Source of the DNA: Oegoconia quadripuncta
Taxonomy: Eukaryota > Arthropoda > Insecta > Lepidoptera > Autostichidae
NCBI GenBank assembly: GCA_949316235.1
Contig: OX438744.1
Location: 2,604,001-2,668,000 of the forward strand
Reading direction: 5' to 3'
DNA length: 64,000 nucleotides
Positions 41,351 through 52,589 of this stretch are shown piece by piece. The notes beneath the pieces are model-generated. The model saw only the letters and a program-made list of their open reading frames with translations. It was not told where the DNA came from and made no database searches. Numbering within the stretch: position 1 is the stretch's first letter; the number at the start of each line of letters is the position of its first letter. A program made the translations under genes and the position numbers.

Positions 41351-42059
41351 CAGGAGGCGCGCGGGAACAAGCATAAAAATGAAAAAAGAAAAGAAAAGTA
41401 TGCAGAGGACAATGTGTAGTGTAGTGGTGCGCTGAGGTGAATGAAACCGTATTATTCCATCTACGAGAAGTGCTTAGGAATACCCAGTTTTTGTTTATGT
41501 AGTAGGTACGATAAATATTGTTTTCTAAACGTACATTTTGAACCATTGAATGAAATTAGGAATGACGAACTCCGTAAGCGAACGAAAGTGGGATAGCCCA
41601 GCGGATTAGCAAGTTGAGGTGGCAATCCCACCTCCACACTCCTCCCACTGTAACTCCTATAAGCTAGGATCGACAGTGGTACTCGACACGGCGCCTACTG
41701 AAGGTAGACGGTGCCCTACGTGACTCTATTGCTACCTTGGACCCCAGGCTAATTAAAGAAAGAAATAGGGTGTGTAAGTAAGAAAAAGGTTTCCCACTTC
41801 CCCCCTTGGCAAATGGGAGTGTAGCCAATGAAATGCAACATGGCACTAGGGCCATCCCTATGGGGAAGGAGGGCGAGTGAAGCTCGGCCTCCTGCTTTCG
41901 TATACACCACGGACTGCGCCTAGATGCAGTGAGCGTGGCGGTAGCAGAAGGCTACCGCGAGTAATAGTGCCAGTAATACGAATGGCAAAAACGCTTGAAA
42001 GCTCGGAAGTTGTGTCTGTTTAAAACCAGATCGCCGAAGAATACCGGAAGGATTTCTGA
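41351..42059. other. Unidentified, partly GC-rich
   Basis: 41578-41950 is GC-richer, starts 'ggatagcccagcggattagc' (tRNA-head-like) and contains a short inverted repeat ('ggtggcaatcccacc'). Possibly a degraded SINE or other repeat; no gene. Confidence 0.35.
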
Positions 42060-42235
42060 ATTTAGGTCGTCAAGCATGAGTTCGCGCTCCTTACTCCAAT
42101 TTTCGCATTCCCAAAGTTGAGGTGGCAGTGGGCAGGGCACTTAGCTCGAAGAATTGATGACAGGTGGAGCATTAAAGGTGGAGACACGCACTGGCAAGCG
42201 CAGCGTAGGACGTCCGGTCACAAGGTAGACAAACA
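42060..42235 (+). mobile_element. RTE C-terminal fragment
   Basis: The frame contains WQWAGHLARRIDDRWSIKGG-like residues, then 'tggcaagcgcagcgtaggac', corresponding to the WQWAGH...GRRSVGRP region of RTE proteins. Frameshifts present. Confidence 0.6.
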
Positions 42236-42315
42236 TACATGCATAACGTCACGACCTTTATCCCAAATGAGGTGATCTGGTTGATTGAAAAAACATCCAC
42301 GGTTCGCCTCATGAT

Positions 42316-42755
42316 ATTGGGTCTTTGATGAAGGGTCATGACCTATGAAATTGGAGTTTTTTTCTTCGTTAAGCATATGTACCAATTCCTGTGATTCTCA
42401 AAGCTGTATCCAAATTTGTTTTGTTATTTGGAAAATGGAATATTATTTCAAGGTTTCACATGAAATATTTTTTTAATTTCTGGGCTAAATCACATAATAA
42501 AAAAAAATTGTACAGAGCTCTTTTCATGTGCTTCCCATAATCATTTCTTAGATTCGCTGAAACATTTATAAAGCGGTTACTTTTAAAAATTAACGCTGCC
42601 TATACTTAACTTAATGTTATCCGATAATACACACAAAGTTTAGCTAAATTTGGATTTGCCGTTCCCGAAAAAAAAAACAAAAATGTTTGCATGGAGAAAA
42701 CAGTCTTAATGAAATTCTTCATACAAAACGTCAATTTCATAGGTAAGGACCTTAT
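42316..42755 (+). mobile_element. Mariner-like MITE, copy 4
   Basis: ATTGGGTCTTT start with a short extra 'gatgaagggtcat', then 'gacctatgaaattgg'; ends 'ttcataggtaaggacctta'. Confidence 0.8.
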
Positions 42756-42759
42756 ATAA

Positions 42760-42880
42760 AGAAATGCAAACGTGACAGGGGGCGAGTCCTTCTCCGATGA
42801 AACGTGCAAAACTATAGATATTTTTGGTGGAAACCTTATTCTAGTTGGTTCTATTCTATTTGAGTTCCGATACCTCACAA
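42760..42880 (+). repeat. Repeat R, copy 1
   Basis: 'cgtgacagggggcgagtcct', 'tggttctattctatttgagt' are the complement of words at 47205-47370. A widespread unclassified repeat. Confidence 0.5.
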
Positions 42881-42884
42881 CACG

Positions 42885-42995
42885 ACTAGATAAAGGTCGC
42901 GGGAATTGGGTGGATGCACAACGCTTCTAACCGGTCACTCTGGAGGTCTATGTTCAGCAGTGGATGTCCAGTAGCTGATATGATGATGACCCTCT
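42885..42995 (+). mobile_element. RTE 3' end with ATG repeats
   Basis: 'taaaggtcgcgggaattggg', 'tctatgttcagcagtggatg', 'agctgatatgatgatgac'. Confidence 0.6.
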
Positions 42996-43914
42996 GGACC
43001 CGCCGTTGATTCTGAGTACGCTTCATTGTACATTATTGTCCACTAATTGTGTCCATCCAGGACATTGAAGGTGCACGACCGCCTGGAGAACGATCGCGAA
43101 TGGGATAATGGCTCCAAAGTGAGCCCTACTTTTGGTTCTTCCTCTTTAATGCTGAGGTTTTAGCAGCTTCCTAGTTGTTCCGCAGGGCTAGAAAACAGGG
43201 GTACTTACCAGCAGAAAAGTGTCCCAGGCACACACATAACATAAAAATAACTATACCGTTACTGACCTAGACGGGAGAGCTTGGTGGAAAAAATGGGAAT
43301 TTAAACGGTCTAAATTTAAGATTATGATAATTTTCAAAGAAGAGAGGCGAGAGGCCACAAATATATATAATCTACGGGGCGTAGATATACAGAAATAATT
43401 ATAAAGAACGTTAATTTTAGTGAATGCAAAACGAACAGGAGTACGAGACGAAGTGAAGTGTAAAAAGAAAAATATGTCGGTGTTGCCGACGCATAAAAAT
43501 CTAACTGAAAATTATGTGTTTTACTAAACAATTATTACGCTCTCAATTGAGTAATCAATTATTCCTCTTTCTTTATCCTAATGGGCTAGTGGCTGACCTC
43601 AATCACCAAAAGTGGAAGGGCACTCATGCAGAGAGAAACCTCAACTTAATGGTTAGAACTTACCTCAAATGCGCGAACATAATAATGCTATTAACATTGG
43701 ACATTGCTACATACTTGTTCGCAGATATAAATGGCTAGATTTTCGCACCACTTACCAGCAAAGTAGTCGATTATTCCAGGACTAGTACGAGACACGAGAT
43801 ATATTTGTGTCACTTTTTGCGAGTTTACTTATTTTAACCAATGTTCATCAACCTGCCGGTACTGTCTACCGCTGTACCCAGTCGTCCCTCGTTTATCACA
43901 AAATTACAACAAAC

Positions 43915-43916
<2 letters not shown>
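42996..43916. other. No gene recognised
   Basis: A very degraded SINE-A trace may be present near 43580-43700 ('gctgacctcaatcac', 'atgctattaacattgg'). Otherwise nothing. Confidence 0.4.
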
Positions 43917-43949
<33 letters not shown>

Positions 43950-44167
43950 TTTCGGACACTTACACCAATCATCTAGTCCCAAACTAAGCAAAGCTTGTCC
44001 CATGAATACTAGATAACGGATAAACATACATAAATATTTATATAAACATCCAAGACTCGGGAATAAATGTTCGTATTCATCACAAAAACATTTACCCCTC
44101 GCGGGATTCGAACCCGCAACCGTTGGTTTCGCTGATAGGGTCACTATCCACTACACCAATCGGTCGT
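43917..44167 (-). mobile_element. SINE-B with (AAT)n tail
   Basis: (AAT)n at 43917-43942, 'aaatatttcggacacttaca', 'gggaataaatgttcgtattc', head with anti-B box GGATTCGAACC and 'ccactacaccaatcggtcg'. Confidence 0.85.
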
Positions 44168-44189
44168 CAATAATATGGTAATAGGAATT

Positions 44190-44233
44190 CACATTCTACG
44201 CAGGCGAAACCGCGGGCGGAAAGCTAGTATATC
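44190..44233 (+). mobile_element. Helitron 3' end
   Basis: 'acgcaggcgaaaccgcgggc' followed by GGAAAGCTAGT. The GC hairpin and CTAGT end resemble Lep1-type Helitron termini. Confidence 0.5.
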
Positions 44234-45049
44234 TATTTGTAGATACATATATATACAATATATCCGTGTGACTAGTGCACTTTGCATAAACTAGAATTGT
44301 ATGTGCATGACTGACCTGCCCTGAAAATTGCAGAAACCACCGCACACAAATTGTTTTTTTAGTCTGTACTCTCAACCATAGAGGAATAACACTAACTCAT
44401 AAAAGTTGAAGAAAAAATTACAATATTGATTAAAAATACATTATATGTTTGTTATACTTACGAGATACTCGCATGTTTTTGATAATAATATGGTAATTTG
44501 TGAAATTCATTCAGTTAATTTTTATTTTCTTTCCTTCTTTGCCTATGCATAATGTTTAAGTGCCTGATCAAAATTATTTCTTTTAGCATCATAAAATGCA
44601 ACAAGTCTACAAGCAATACAATGTACATCGCATTAGCTGTCGCGGTGTATTTATTTATTTATTTATTTACATAGAATCAACAGCATTATTGCAGAAATTA
44701 TATTATAGTAAACTAATAGGCACCAAACTTATGCCAATTAGTGATTCTCATTATGTTACCGACAGTGGTTATCGTTATAATGGAGTGGGTAATGTTTTAA
44801 TTATAAAAGAATTAAGTAATATAAGCCAAGTAAAAATGTCAAAACTATAGATCTATGTAACAATTAACTAATAAAAATAATGATGAAATACAATAAGTTG
44901 TCGCATGTGTACAAATTAACGACTTCGATTGTAGTGTCTGTGAGTATATGTGTGTGTGTGTGTGTGTGTACGTGTTTATTTGGTATGTACGATGTATTGG
45001 CATCATATCTCATTTAAAACATCTTTGTTTATTTGCACAATGATTTCTA
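44234..45049. other. No gene; microsatellites
   Basis: (TTTA)n at 44647-44669 and (GT)n at 44950-44968. No coding region recognised. Confidence 0.5.
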
Positions 45050-45170
45050 ACCCCCAACGTAAAACTGCTGGTGTTATAACGTGTGTGTGTATGTTCAGGA
45101 TTTGACCGGATGTGTCTGGATATACGAGTATCTCGATATGGCGTGACCCGTGAATTCGAGTGCGATTTTT
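45050..45170 (+). repeat. Dispersed repeat M
   Basis: 'aaaactgctggtgttataac', GTGTGTGTG, 'ttgaccggatgtgtctgga', 'gagtgcgatttttt'. Confidence 0.5.
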
Positions 45171-45171
45171 T

Positions 45172-45240
45172 TATACCTGATGAGTTTGTTTATCGTAAGG
45201 AAAAAAATAGAGCATTTTTTTTTTCAAAACAAAGTTAAAA
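45172..45240 (+). mobile_element. MITE-P end piece
   Basis: 'acctgatgagtttgtttatc', 'gtaaggaaaaaaatagagca', as at 11137 and 9338. Confidence 0.45.
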
Positions 45241-45359
45241 TGCTACTTTCGGTTACCTATAAAGAGATTAAGTTAAATTAAAACAGGACCCAACAATCCG
45301 ACCCTGTCTCTTCAGTGGGAAAAGTACGGTTCCCTCAACCACAATGGTGCGAAGTAAGT

Positions 45360-45421
45360 ACTTACATTATCATAAGTGATTGAGGTCAAGTACCAATCCG
45401 TTGTGCATAAAAAAAAAAAAC
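45360..45421 (+). mobile_element. SINE-A tail
   Basis: 'gtgattgaggtcaagtacca', 'atccgttgtgcat', A-run. Confidence 0.7.
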
Positions 45422-45835
45422 AATAACCCATATGTACCTAAAAAATCCGCAGATATACTATTCACCAACTTCGGGTACATTGAAAATGAATTTAAGAAAG
45501 CACATTTATTCTTTTCACAATTTATTTCATACAATGTTAATAAATAACAATATATTTTTTAAAATTTTTAGACCTTTTTTAGACTCGTCTCTTTAGACCT
45601 AAACCACTCGCGTAGCTAAGCGTAAAACTGGCGACACCACGACGATTTCACACTCTTAGCGAAAATGGGAAAAATTTGAGGGACCACCAGCACGGATCCA
45701 TCCTAGATAGACGGATACTTTTTTTTAAATGTAGCCCAAATACCAAATCTAAACACGCTTTCGTGACATTTCGATTTTAGATTTAGTTTTCGAGAGATCG
45801 GCCAAGAGAGTCTCACTGACCGACTGGATCCCCTG

Positions 45836-46243
45836 GCGTTGCGAAGAGACGTCGCGTCCCTCTGCATTCTCCATCGCACATTTCATGGGGAGTGTTCTGA
45901 AGAACTGTTCGAGCTAATACCCGCTGCTCAATTTAACCGATACACTTCTCGCCGAAAATTAAATTTCCGTCCACATCACCTGGATGAGTGGAAGTCTACC
46001 ACTGTACGTTTCTCAAGAAACTTCTTACCACGTACGACCACCCTGTGGAATGGGCTTCCGGCAGCGGTATTCCCGAACGAGTACGACATTGGAACCTTCA
46101 AGAAACGAGCCCACACCTTCCTCAAAGGCCGGCAACGCATCTGTGACCCTTTTGGTGTTGCGGGTGTCCATGGGCGGCGGTGATTGCTTTCCATCAGGTG
46201 ACCCGCATGCTCGTTTGCCGCCCTCTCATATAAAAAAAAAAAG
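45836..46243 (+). mobile_element. LINE-K C-terminus and 3' end
   Basis: Open for 114 codons: [20 protein letters not shown], then LELIPAAQ-like residues and [35 protein letters not shown]. The 3'UTR is 'gacccgcatgctcgtttgcc' and an A-tail. A second copy at 60961-61355 has a 9-base deletion near the end and an extra stop. Confidence 0.8.
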
Positions 46244-46297
46244 TTTTCGAGAGAAAGTAGAATTTTTCATAAGTTTGCATTAATAACATTTTTATGA

Positions 46298-46612
46298 TTT
46301 ATTGGCATAGGTAGGTTTTTTTTTTTTTTTTCAAAACCATTATCGACGCTCGCGCCGGCCGGAGATTGATATGCCAGATACGGGATTCGTGGGGTTTCCA
46401 TCATTCGAAATTTATTTGGATCTCATTTTTTTTTTTTATTTCATTCGATGATGTTATTCTGTGGAATTAACGCGGCCGCCAAATGACACAACGTTTTGAT
46501 GATGGTTTATAAATAAAAAATTAAACCACCTATGCCAAAAACTTCTATTTCACTTACCTACGAGTAACAAGCCCTATTTTTCCATTACGGTAAAAAACTT
46601 AACCGGTATTTC
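46298..46612. mobile_element. MITE-P, foldback type
   Basis: The left arm ('ttggcataggtaggttttt') and right arm ('accacctatgccaaaaactt', 'tttcacttacctacgagtaa', 'ttaaccggtatt') are inverted. The core contains 'cgccggccggagattg'. Confidence 0.55.
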
Positions 46613-47109
46613 AGATTTACGTAGGGAAAAAGTTCATAGTCATGTTTGATGAAAATAGGTTCAGCCGTTTTGAAGATGAATGAATGAATGAATGAACTTT
46701 CAACACAATTACTTTGTATACTTAACTAGATGATATTATTATGTTTTTCTCGGAGGTTTTATAAATTTTCCATTTATCAAAGAAACTTTTATATGCTTGT
46801 TCACTTTAAATATATCTAGACTACTAGCTTGCTAAATAAAACTTAAAAGGTCTACTAAATGATATTCCAGTTCTGCAATGTTAAAAGTTCAACATTTCTC
46901 GCGAGTGCAAAATCTCGTCTTTAGCCGCGAGGGGCACGGCCGTATGTGAATACCAGTCGACAACCTCTGACAGTCGCCCTTACACACCGCAGCGTTCTTA
47001 TTATTCATTCTTGAGTCTCTCACACAACCATAAATAGGATGTTAATACCTTTGAAACCTTCTGCATATCAATCTAATTAATGTCTGGCTGTAGCAACATA
47101 GCTCTATAC
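46613..47109. other. No gene; (AATG)n
   Basis: 'atgtttgatgaaaatagg' and 'cagccgttttgaagatgaat' run into (AATG)n at 46677-46694, with a relative at 985-1030. Remainder unidentified. Confidence 0.45.
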
Positions 47110-47200
47110 CAGAAAATAAATAAATAATAATAATACAATTCTTTAAATTTATACACAGCGCCATCTATTTCCGCGCTAAAGAACTAGGCTTAAATATGTT
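47110..47200 (-). mobile_element. SINE-C tail
   Basis: 'aaataaataataataataca' and 'acacagcgccatctatttcc'; truncated. Confidence 0.45.
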
Positions 47201-47204
47201 TTTA

Positions 47205-47370
47205 CACCTTAGTGCTGTGTGGTTTCGGTACTCAAATAGAATAGAACCAATCTATTTCTTTCCGTGGTTGTCATAAAAGGCGACTATGGAACTATCCACA
47301 ATAAAAACATCTTTGCACGGTTCAATGGCGATAGACTCACCCCCTGTCACGTGTGCATTTCAGTATATTC
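47205..47370 (-). repeat. Repeat R, copy 2
   Basis: 'ctcaaatagaatagaaccaa', 'tttctttccgtggttgtcat', 'aaaaggcgactatgg' and 'tcaccccctgtcacgt', inverted relative to copy 1 at 42760. Confidence 0.55.
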
Positions 47371-48214
47371 ATAAGGTAAACCGTGAATGTTGCTTCAATC
47401 ATTAAACTCTTAATTTCTTTGGCGCATCCTGTAGCCGAAACGACTTGACCGATTTCAAAATGCATGATGTTGTTACATTAGTCTTGATACATGGAGTGTC
47501 ATAGGATAAATTTTATTTTGGCGTCCGCAAAATACAAATTATGCTGTCGGGTTTTTTCTTTAGTTAGTATGTTCCTCATATTTTCGTCAAATCGTTTCGT
47601 TGATAACAGTTCCTGATGATTTTTTTTTCTTTGAAAGAGTTTACAGCCAGAGGGGTCTCATTATAAATTTGGTTAAGATCTGATGATGCTCTCAGGAGAT
47701 AGCGAATGGATCCTTATTGAATTCGGATGTTTTGCCAATTTTTGGCGATCCAATTATAATGAAGTAAATTTGTAACCAAATACGACTTTAGTCATCATAA
47801 ATTATAGAAGGCCGCGGAAGTCTTCCTATTTCTCGTTACAAGCCGGTGTAATCGGCGGCCTTTATGGAGACAGATGTGGCCAAGAGGCACGTTGCGTCGA
47901 GTCTAAGACGTAGTTGTGCTCTTGCTTTGGAAAACTGACTGCAAATGGATAGCTATTAGCAGTGTCGTTTTAACGTCATCATCAGGTATGTATTTGAGGT
48001 CCTTGAGGTATCTTGAGAAGTTGTGGGATATTATAATATGCAGTTAGTCATAATTTATGTCAATAACGGATATTTGTCAAAACGATACTTGCATTCCCAA
48101 GATGATGTTAATTTTGATAAATACACGTAAAACAGTTGTACACAGTTCATGTTTCCCGATTTTTTAAACTGGCCCTCCAAATATTTTATTTCATAATATC
48201 TACAATTTACAAAT
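47371..48214. other. No gene recognised
   Basis: No coding region or known repeat. 47800-47960 is somewhat GC-richer, with no open frame of note. Confidence 0.45.
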
Positions 48215-48447
48215 AAAATAAATAAATATTTCGGACACTTACACCAATCATCTAGTCCCAAACTAAGCAAAGCTTGTACTGTGGATATTAGATAACGGAT
48301 AAACATACATAAATATTTATATAAACATCCATGACTCAGGAATAAATGTTCATATTCATCACACAAACATTTACCCGTCGCGGGATTCAAACCCGCAACC
48401 GTTGGTTTCGCTGACAGGGTCACTATCCACTACACCAATCGGTCGTC
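48215..48447 (-). mobile_element. SINE-B
   Basis: 'aaatatttcggacacttaca', 'aggaataaatgttcatattc', head with GGGATTCAAACCC and 'cactacaccaatcggtcg'. Flanked by AAATAAAATAAATAA. Confidence 0.85.
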
Positions 48448-48619
48448 AAACTGTGTAGGTGACTTTCGTCCTTTTGCGGATTATCTCACTCCTGATTAGA
48501 TCCCGTAATGAAACGCCGAGCATCGCATTCTCCATAACTCGTTATGTGACCTTGAGTTTACTAATGAGGTCCATATTGAGATTCCACATTTCAGTGCCAC
48601 AAGTCATCACTGGTGACAC

Positions 48620-49510
48620 CTTCTGATAGAAACTTGTTCAAATTACAATGGGGTCCTCATATCCATAAACTGGTGAAGAAGTTCAGCTCTGCAGCGTATG
48701 CAGTCGAAAAAAAAATTTTCTTTTTAATGCACGACGGGTTCGAACTTGACCTCAATCACACCTGATGTTAAGTGAAGATGAGGTCGACAAATTAGACAAA
48801 TATCGGACGTAAATTACTGCCAGATTAGTATATTTCAGTTATTTCCATAGCCTGATGTCTTACGGTATCTTGCTGTGGGGAAACGCCGCGAATATAAATA
48901 CAATCTTTGTTTTACAAAAACGAGCCGTTCGCACAATTTATCAATGTCCTGCAGTGTCACTTAGAGATAGGTTTAAAGTGTATAACATTCTAACCTTTTC
49001 GTCACAGTACATTTTTGAAAATGTAATATAAATGTCAAAAAAATATAGCATAATTTAGGAAAAATAGCGATAAACATGATGTCAATACAAGAAATAAAGA
49101 TAAACTTGCAGGTCACATAAGTCGCCTCCGCAAAGTCAGTAATTCATTCAAAGGGTTATGTATACGCTTTTTCAATAAGGTTCCAGTTGATATACAAAAT
49201 CTTCCTTTCAATAAATTTAAAGATACTATAAAACAGAAACTTATTAAGAAATCATATTATAAAATATCAGATTATTTAAATGATAAACATTCATGGACAT
49301 AAACAGCCCATCTGCATAACCAGGCTATTTCATAATTAATAATGAATTATTATAATATTAAATAATAATTAATAATTTTGTAATATAACAACCTTTTTTT
49401 TAAAAAAAAGAGCAACCTCGAGTTTCTTGCTAATTCTTCTCAGGGGACAATTGCCTTTTTAACAAGCAGTAGCTTAAAAGATAAATAAAGTATTTTTGAT
49501 TTTGAAAGTC
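48620..49510 (+). mobile_element. LINE-2 degraded copy with SINE-A inside
   Basis: 'caaattacaatggggtcctc' (RT C-terminal KLQWGPHIHKL region), then after the SINE insertion YFSYFHSLMSYGILLWGNAA-like codons, 'gtaatataaatgtcaaa', KFKDTIKQKLIKKSYYKISD-type codons, and the tail 'ataaataaagtatttttga'. In-frame stops throughout. Confidence 0.75.
48717..48785 (-). mobile_element. SINE-A tail nested in LINE-2
   Basis: 'tttttaatgcacgacgggtt', 'acctgatgttaagtgaagat'. The LINE-2 sequence breaks after 'gcagtcgaaaaa' and resumes at 'attagacaaatatcggac', as shown by the uninterrupted relative at 59670-59700. Confidence 0.8.
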
Positions 49511-50274
49511 AGCCTTTTAAAGTGGCAACAAAAGCCACGTGATTTATAGAGCACGAAACTTAACATCAAGTTATTATCTTATGGTCTAATAAGGTGTATT
49601 AGTTTGATTGATCGATTTCCCTCCGATTCCTTTCCAAACATCATTAACGAAGTTTCATGGAGCGAGAATTTTAATATCGATACATAACTCGTGAATAAAT
49701 GAGAGTGATCAATTGTGGCCGTCAGCGTTGTGAGGAAAGTTTAACGGGATGGACCCTGAGATCATTTGTCAACCTTTGGTACATTATGCAGGCAGTGGAG
49801 CAGCGATGAGTGAATTATGTATACACAGGGAAATCCATTGAGTAGTCAGTGTGTAAAAATCTGAAACAATCTGATATAAAGACAGAAATTTGTTCCAAGG
49901 ATTCATAACTTCAAATTTAAAATTTAAGAAATATTGTATTTATTTTAGACCGTTCATTTGTGACGAGGTGTGCAACCTCCTCCTCGTCGTTTTTTACTTT
50001 TTTCGTATTCGATTCAAAATTCCAAATTCCAAATCGTTTTCTGAAACAGAAGTCAGTCGTTTTCCAGAACTGCTACAACGAGGACTTGTTTGCCAATCTT
50101 TATTGTTTCTTTTTCCACCATTTATAACTGTATTTATTTATTTTAGTTTTTTATAAAACGTGTGAGTGGTAATAAACTTCCGTTATTTAATTACTGTCAT
50201 CACCTGTGCAAGTCTGCTTGACCTAGGTACAGATTCCACGGACCTGACTCACCTCTCACGGCGCCCAACTCATA
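49511..50274. other. No gene recognised
   Basis: A frame at 49890-50156 is unrecognised. A minus-strand donor-like GAG|GTGAGT at about 50253 is isolated. Confidence 0.4.
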
Positions 50275-50607
50275 TTTTTTTTTATGCACGACGGATTCGT
50301 ACTTAACCTCAATCACACCTGATGTTAAGTGAAGATGAGGTCGAAGGTGGAAGCGTACTGGCCCGGAAACCCCAACACATTTGGGTGACTGGCTATCATA
50401 TCTCTGACAGCTGGAACACAACAATGCTATTAACATTGCTGCTTGGCGGCAGATTTAGATAAGATGGTGGTAGCTAGCCAGGCGGACATTTAAAATGCCC
50501 TACCACCAATCAAACCGAGTACTTAAACATTTACCCCGCTGGGGAGCGAACCCGCGACCTCCGAATCGTAAACCCAATATTGTTTACATTGAGCCACGGA
50601 GGCCGTT
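50275..50607 (-). mobile_element. SINE-A, full-length reference copy
   Basis: About 330 bp. On the minus strand, the head starts TAACGGCCTCCGTGGCTCAA with B box, followed by the 'tggttggtggtagggcattt' block, 'ccaagcagcaatgttaatag', 'ggtttccgggccagtacgct' and the A-tail. Used here as the standard for all other SINE-A fragments. Confidence 0.9.
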
Positions 50608-51247
50608 AAAGTAACTTAAAATAAATGATTATTTTTTCGAATTAATTCGTCCAGTCCTTGCCAATGAATACTCGATCACAACTATAGAACCTACCTGAAT
50701 TTATTACCTGTAGGCTGTAAAATCACTCGAATCAAGCGCCTTTCTTCCCCACAATCAATTACTAAGCCTACTGCCTCATTGAAAATAAAATTTAATCTGT
50801 GTTCTATCCACCGATTCAATTAGCTTTCCCTTTTAGGATTTCAAATTACTAACATTTGCATTACATTTGGATTCTCTAGCGACTGCTATACATTCCGAGT
50901 TACAAAAATGCTTTCACGCCAAAAAAGTCATCGTGTGTGTTTATGGTAACAATCGATAAGGTCCATAATTAAGTATCAAATCACTCTAATAAATATTATG
51001 TTTTAAATTAAAGGGAGGCAGCGCGAACTCGTTGTTCTCAAAAATAAGGTCACGAAATCTTATTTAAGAATTGTCTATATTTTGTCTCAATGGTAGTGCG
51101 TCAAAATGCGGTAAGACATGTTAACTCTACATGAATATTTATCTTGAAGGTTGGCATATTTGTGAAAAGAATAATCACCTCTTCCCCCAATTTTTTCGGC
51201 CCACTAATTTGCTAGACAATATACTTGCACTACCTTTCGCTTCTTCA
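50608..51247. other. No gene recognised
   Basis: AT-rich, nothing identified. Confidence 0.5.
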
Positions 51248-51690
51248 AGAGAGTCGGTGGCTCAGCGGTTAAGACATGTTCTCCTAATTTGGGAGGTCCG
51301 GGTTCGATTCCCAGGCAGGCCATGTACCAATGAGTTTTTATTTTAATTACTTATGTGAATTTATCCAACTAAACCGACGAGCATGTATGAACACCCATAT
51401 GAGAGTGAATGAAGGAAAAGAGGTGCGTCAGGATCGTAGCAAGTGGAAATCTGTGGTCTCTGCCTACCCCTACGGGAAAGAGGCGTGACCTTATTTATGT
51501 TTGTATTTATGCAACAACTCTTAAACGGTCAAGGAGATCGTGAGGAAACCTGCATGCCGGAGAAATAAAATTCTAAGGCATGTGAAGTCCCCAACCCGCA
51601 TTGGGCCAGCCTGGTCGACTATGGCCCATACTCACCTCATTATACTAGGGAAGGTCAATATCCCAGCAGTGGGATGTTCATTTAATTTCA
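51248..51690 (+). mobile_element. SINE-D with tRNA head and RTE-like 3' end
   Basis: Head 'gtcggtggctcagcggttaa' with B box GGGTTCGATTCCC (51248-51325). The long body contains 'gagagtgaatgaaggaaaag' and 'cctacccctacgggaaagag', and the 3' end 'tactagggaaggtcaatatc' plus 'ccagcagtgggatg' resembles RTE tails. The single copy here suggests a SINE mobilised by an RTE partner. Confidence 0.6.
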
Positions 51691-51935
51691 ATACTTAATT
51701 GAAGAAATGTCAAAATTAACAATTAAATGTACAATTATATAAATGGTAGAGAATTTAATGTACTTAAAAATATATATTACCTAGGTATATATTGAATATT
51801 AAGCACCATAACTTACTCTTTATATTCACTCGCACCTACTATCATTCATCAATCACTATTTCAAGAGTCTGAAAATTGCTATTTATTTAATACTTTCTGT
51901 TTCCTCTGGTTTAGGTTCCAAGTTGCTCTGTTCCT

Positions 51936-52150
51936 TAGGGGATAGCTGAAAATCAGTGTTTTGCTCAATGAGCAATCTAATACACTGAGCTATGACCCAT
52001 TTGTACTGCTGCAGCACACACATGCGTTAGTGTTACAATATTATGTTATTGTTGTAGATGTGTTACCTTATCTGTGTATCAATATGTATAAGCTAAATGT
52101 ATGTGTGTGACTGTGGAAACAAATAAAGGCTTTATCTATCTATCTATCTA
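51936..52150 (+). mobile_element. Retroposon 3' end, family H, with (TATC)n
   Basis: 'atagctgaaaatcagtgttt', 'tgctcaatgagcaatc' (self-complementary), 'actgagctatgacccatttg', 'caaataaaggctttatc' and (TATC)n. Confidence 0.7.
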
Positions 52151-52221
52151 TTAATTCCATATGAACATAAGTAAACTGATAATCTAATCATAGTTTACAA
52201 TGATTGATACTGATTTATACA

Positions 52222-52290
52222 CAGGGTGAAAATAAAATTCGTGTAATTCTTGTTTACTTGCGACTTTACTTCTGATTACGAACAACACCT
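52222..52290 (+). mobile_element. MITE-E end fragment
   Basis: ACAGGGTGAAAATAAAATTC, 'gtgtaattcttgtttact', 'ctgattacgaacaacac'. Confidence 0.6.
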
Positions 52291-52295
52291 TTAGT

Positions 52296-52382
52296 ATGAA
52301 AATCCGGGTCAGTACGCTTCCACCTTAGACCTCATCTTCACATAACATAGAGGTCAAGTGCTAACCCGTTGTGCACAAAAAG
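52296..52382 (+). mobile_element. SINE-A 3' half
   Basis: 'ccgggtcagtacgcttccac', 'gaggtcaagtgctaaccc', 'gttgtgcacaaaaag'. Confidence 0.75.
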
Positions 52383-52419
52383 AAAAACTATTGCATCTGT
52401 CAAAATTAATGTAATGTAA

Positions 52420-52589
52420 ACAACATTGGGTTAAGATTCGGAGGTCGCGGGTTCGATCCCCAACGGGGTACATGTTTAAGTACTCGGTTTGGTTGGTGGT
52501 AGGGCATTTTAAATGTCCCCCTGGCTAGCTACCACCATCTTATCCAAATCTGCCGCCAAGATGCAATGTTAATAGTATTGTTGTGTTAT
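52420..52589 (+). mobile_element. SINE-A 5' half, ending at the minisatellite
   Basis: Begins in the head ('taaacaacattgggttaaga', B box GGTTCGATCCCC) and continues to 'gttaatagtattgttgtgtt', where the family normally reads 'ccggttgtcag' but here the minisatellite starts. Confidence 0.85.

Noticed and set aside
46677..46694. Microsatellites such as (AATG)n, (TTTC)n at 13112, (AAT)n at 43917, (GATA)n at 41087
   Set aside because: Simple tails of retroposons or ordinary slippage; noted with their elements but not of separate interest.
50200..50436. Minus-strand exon with GAG|GTGAGT donor near 50253
   Set aside because: The upstream 'exon' would be SINE-A sequence, and no acceptor or coding pattern supports it.
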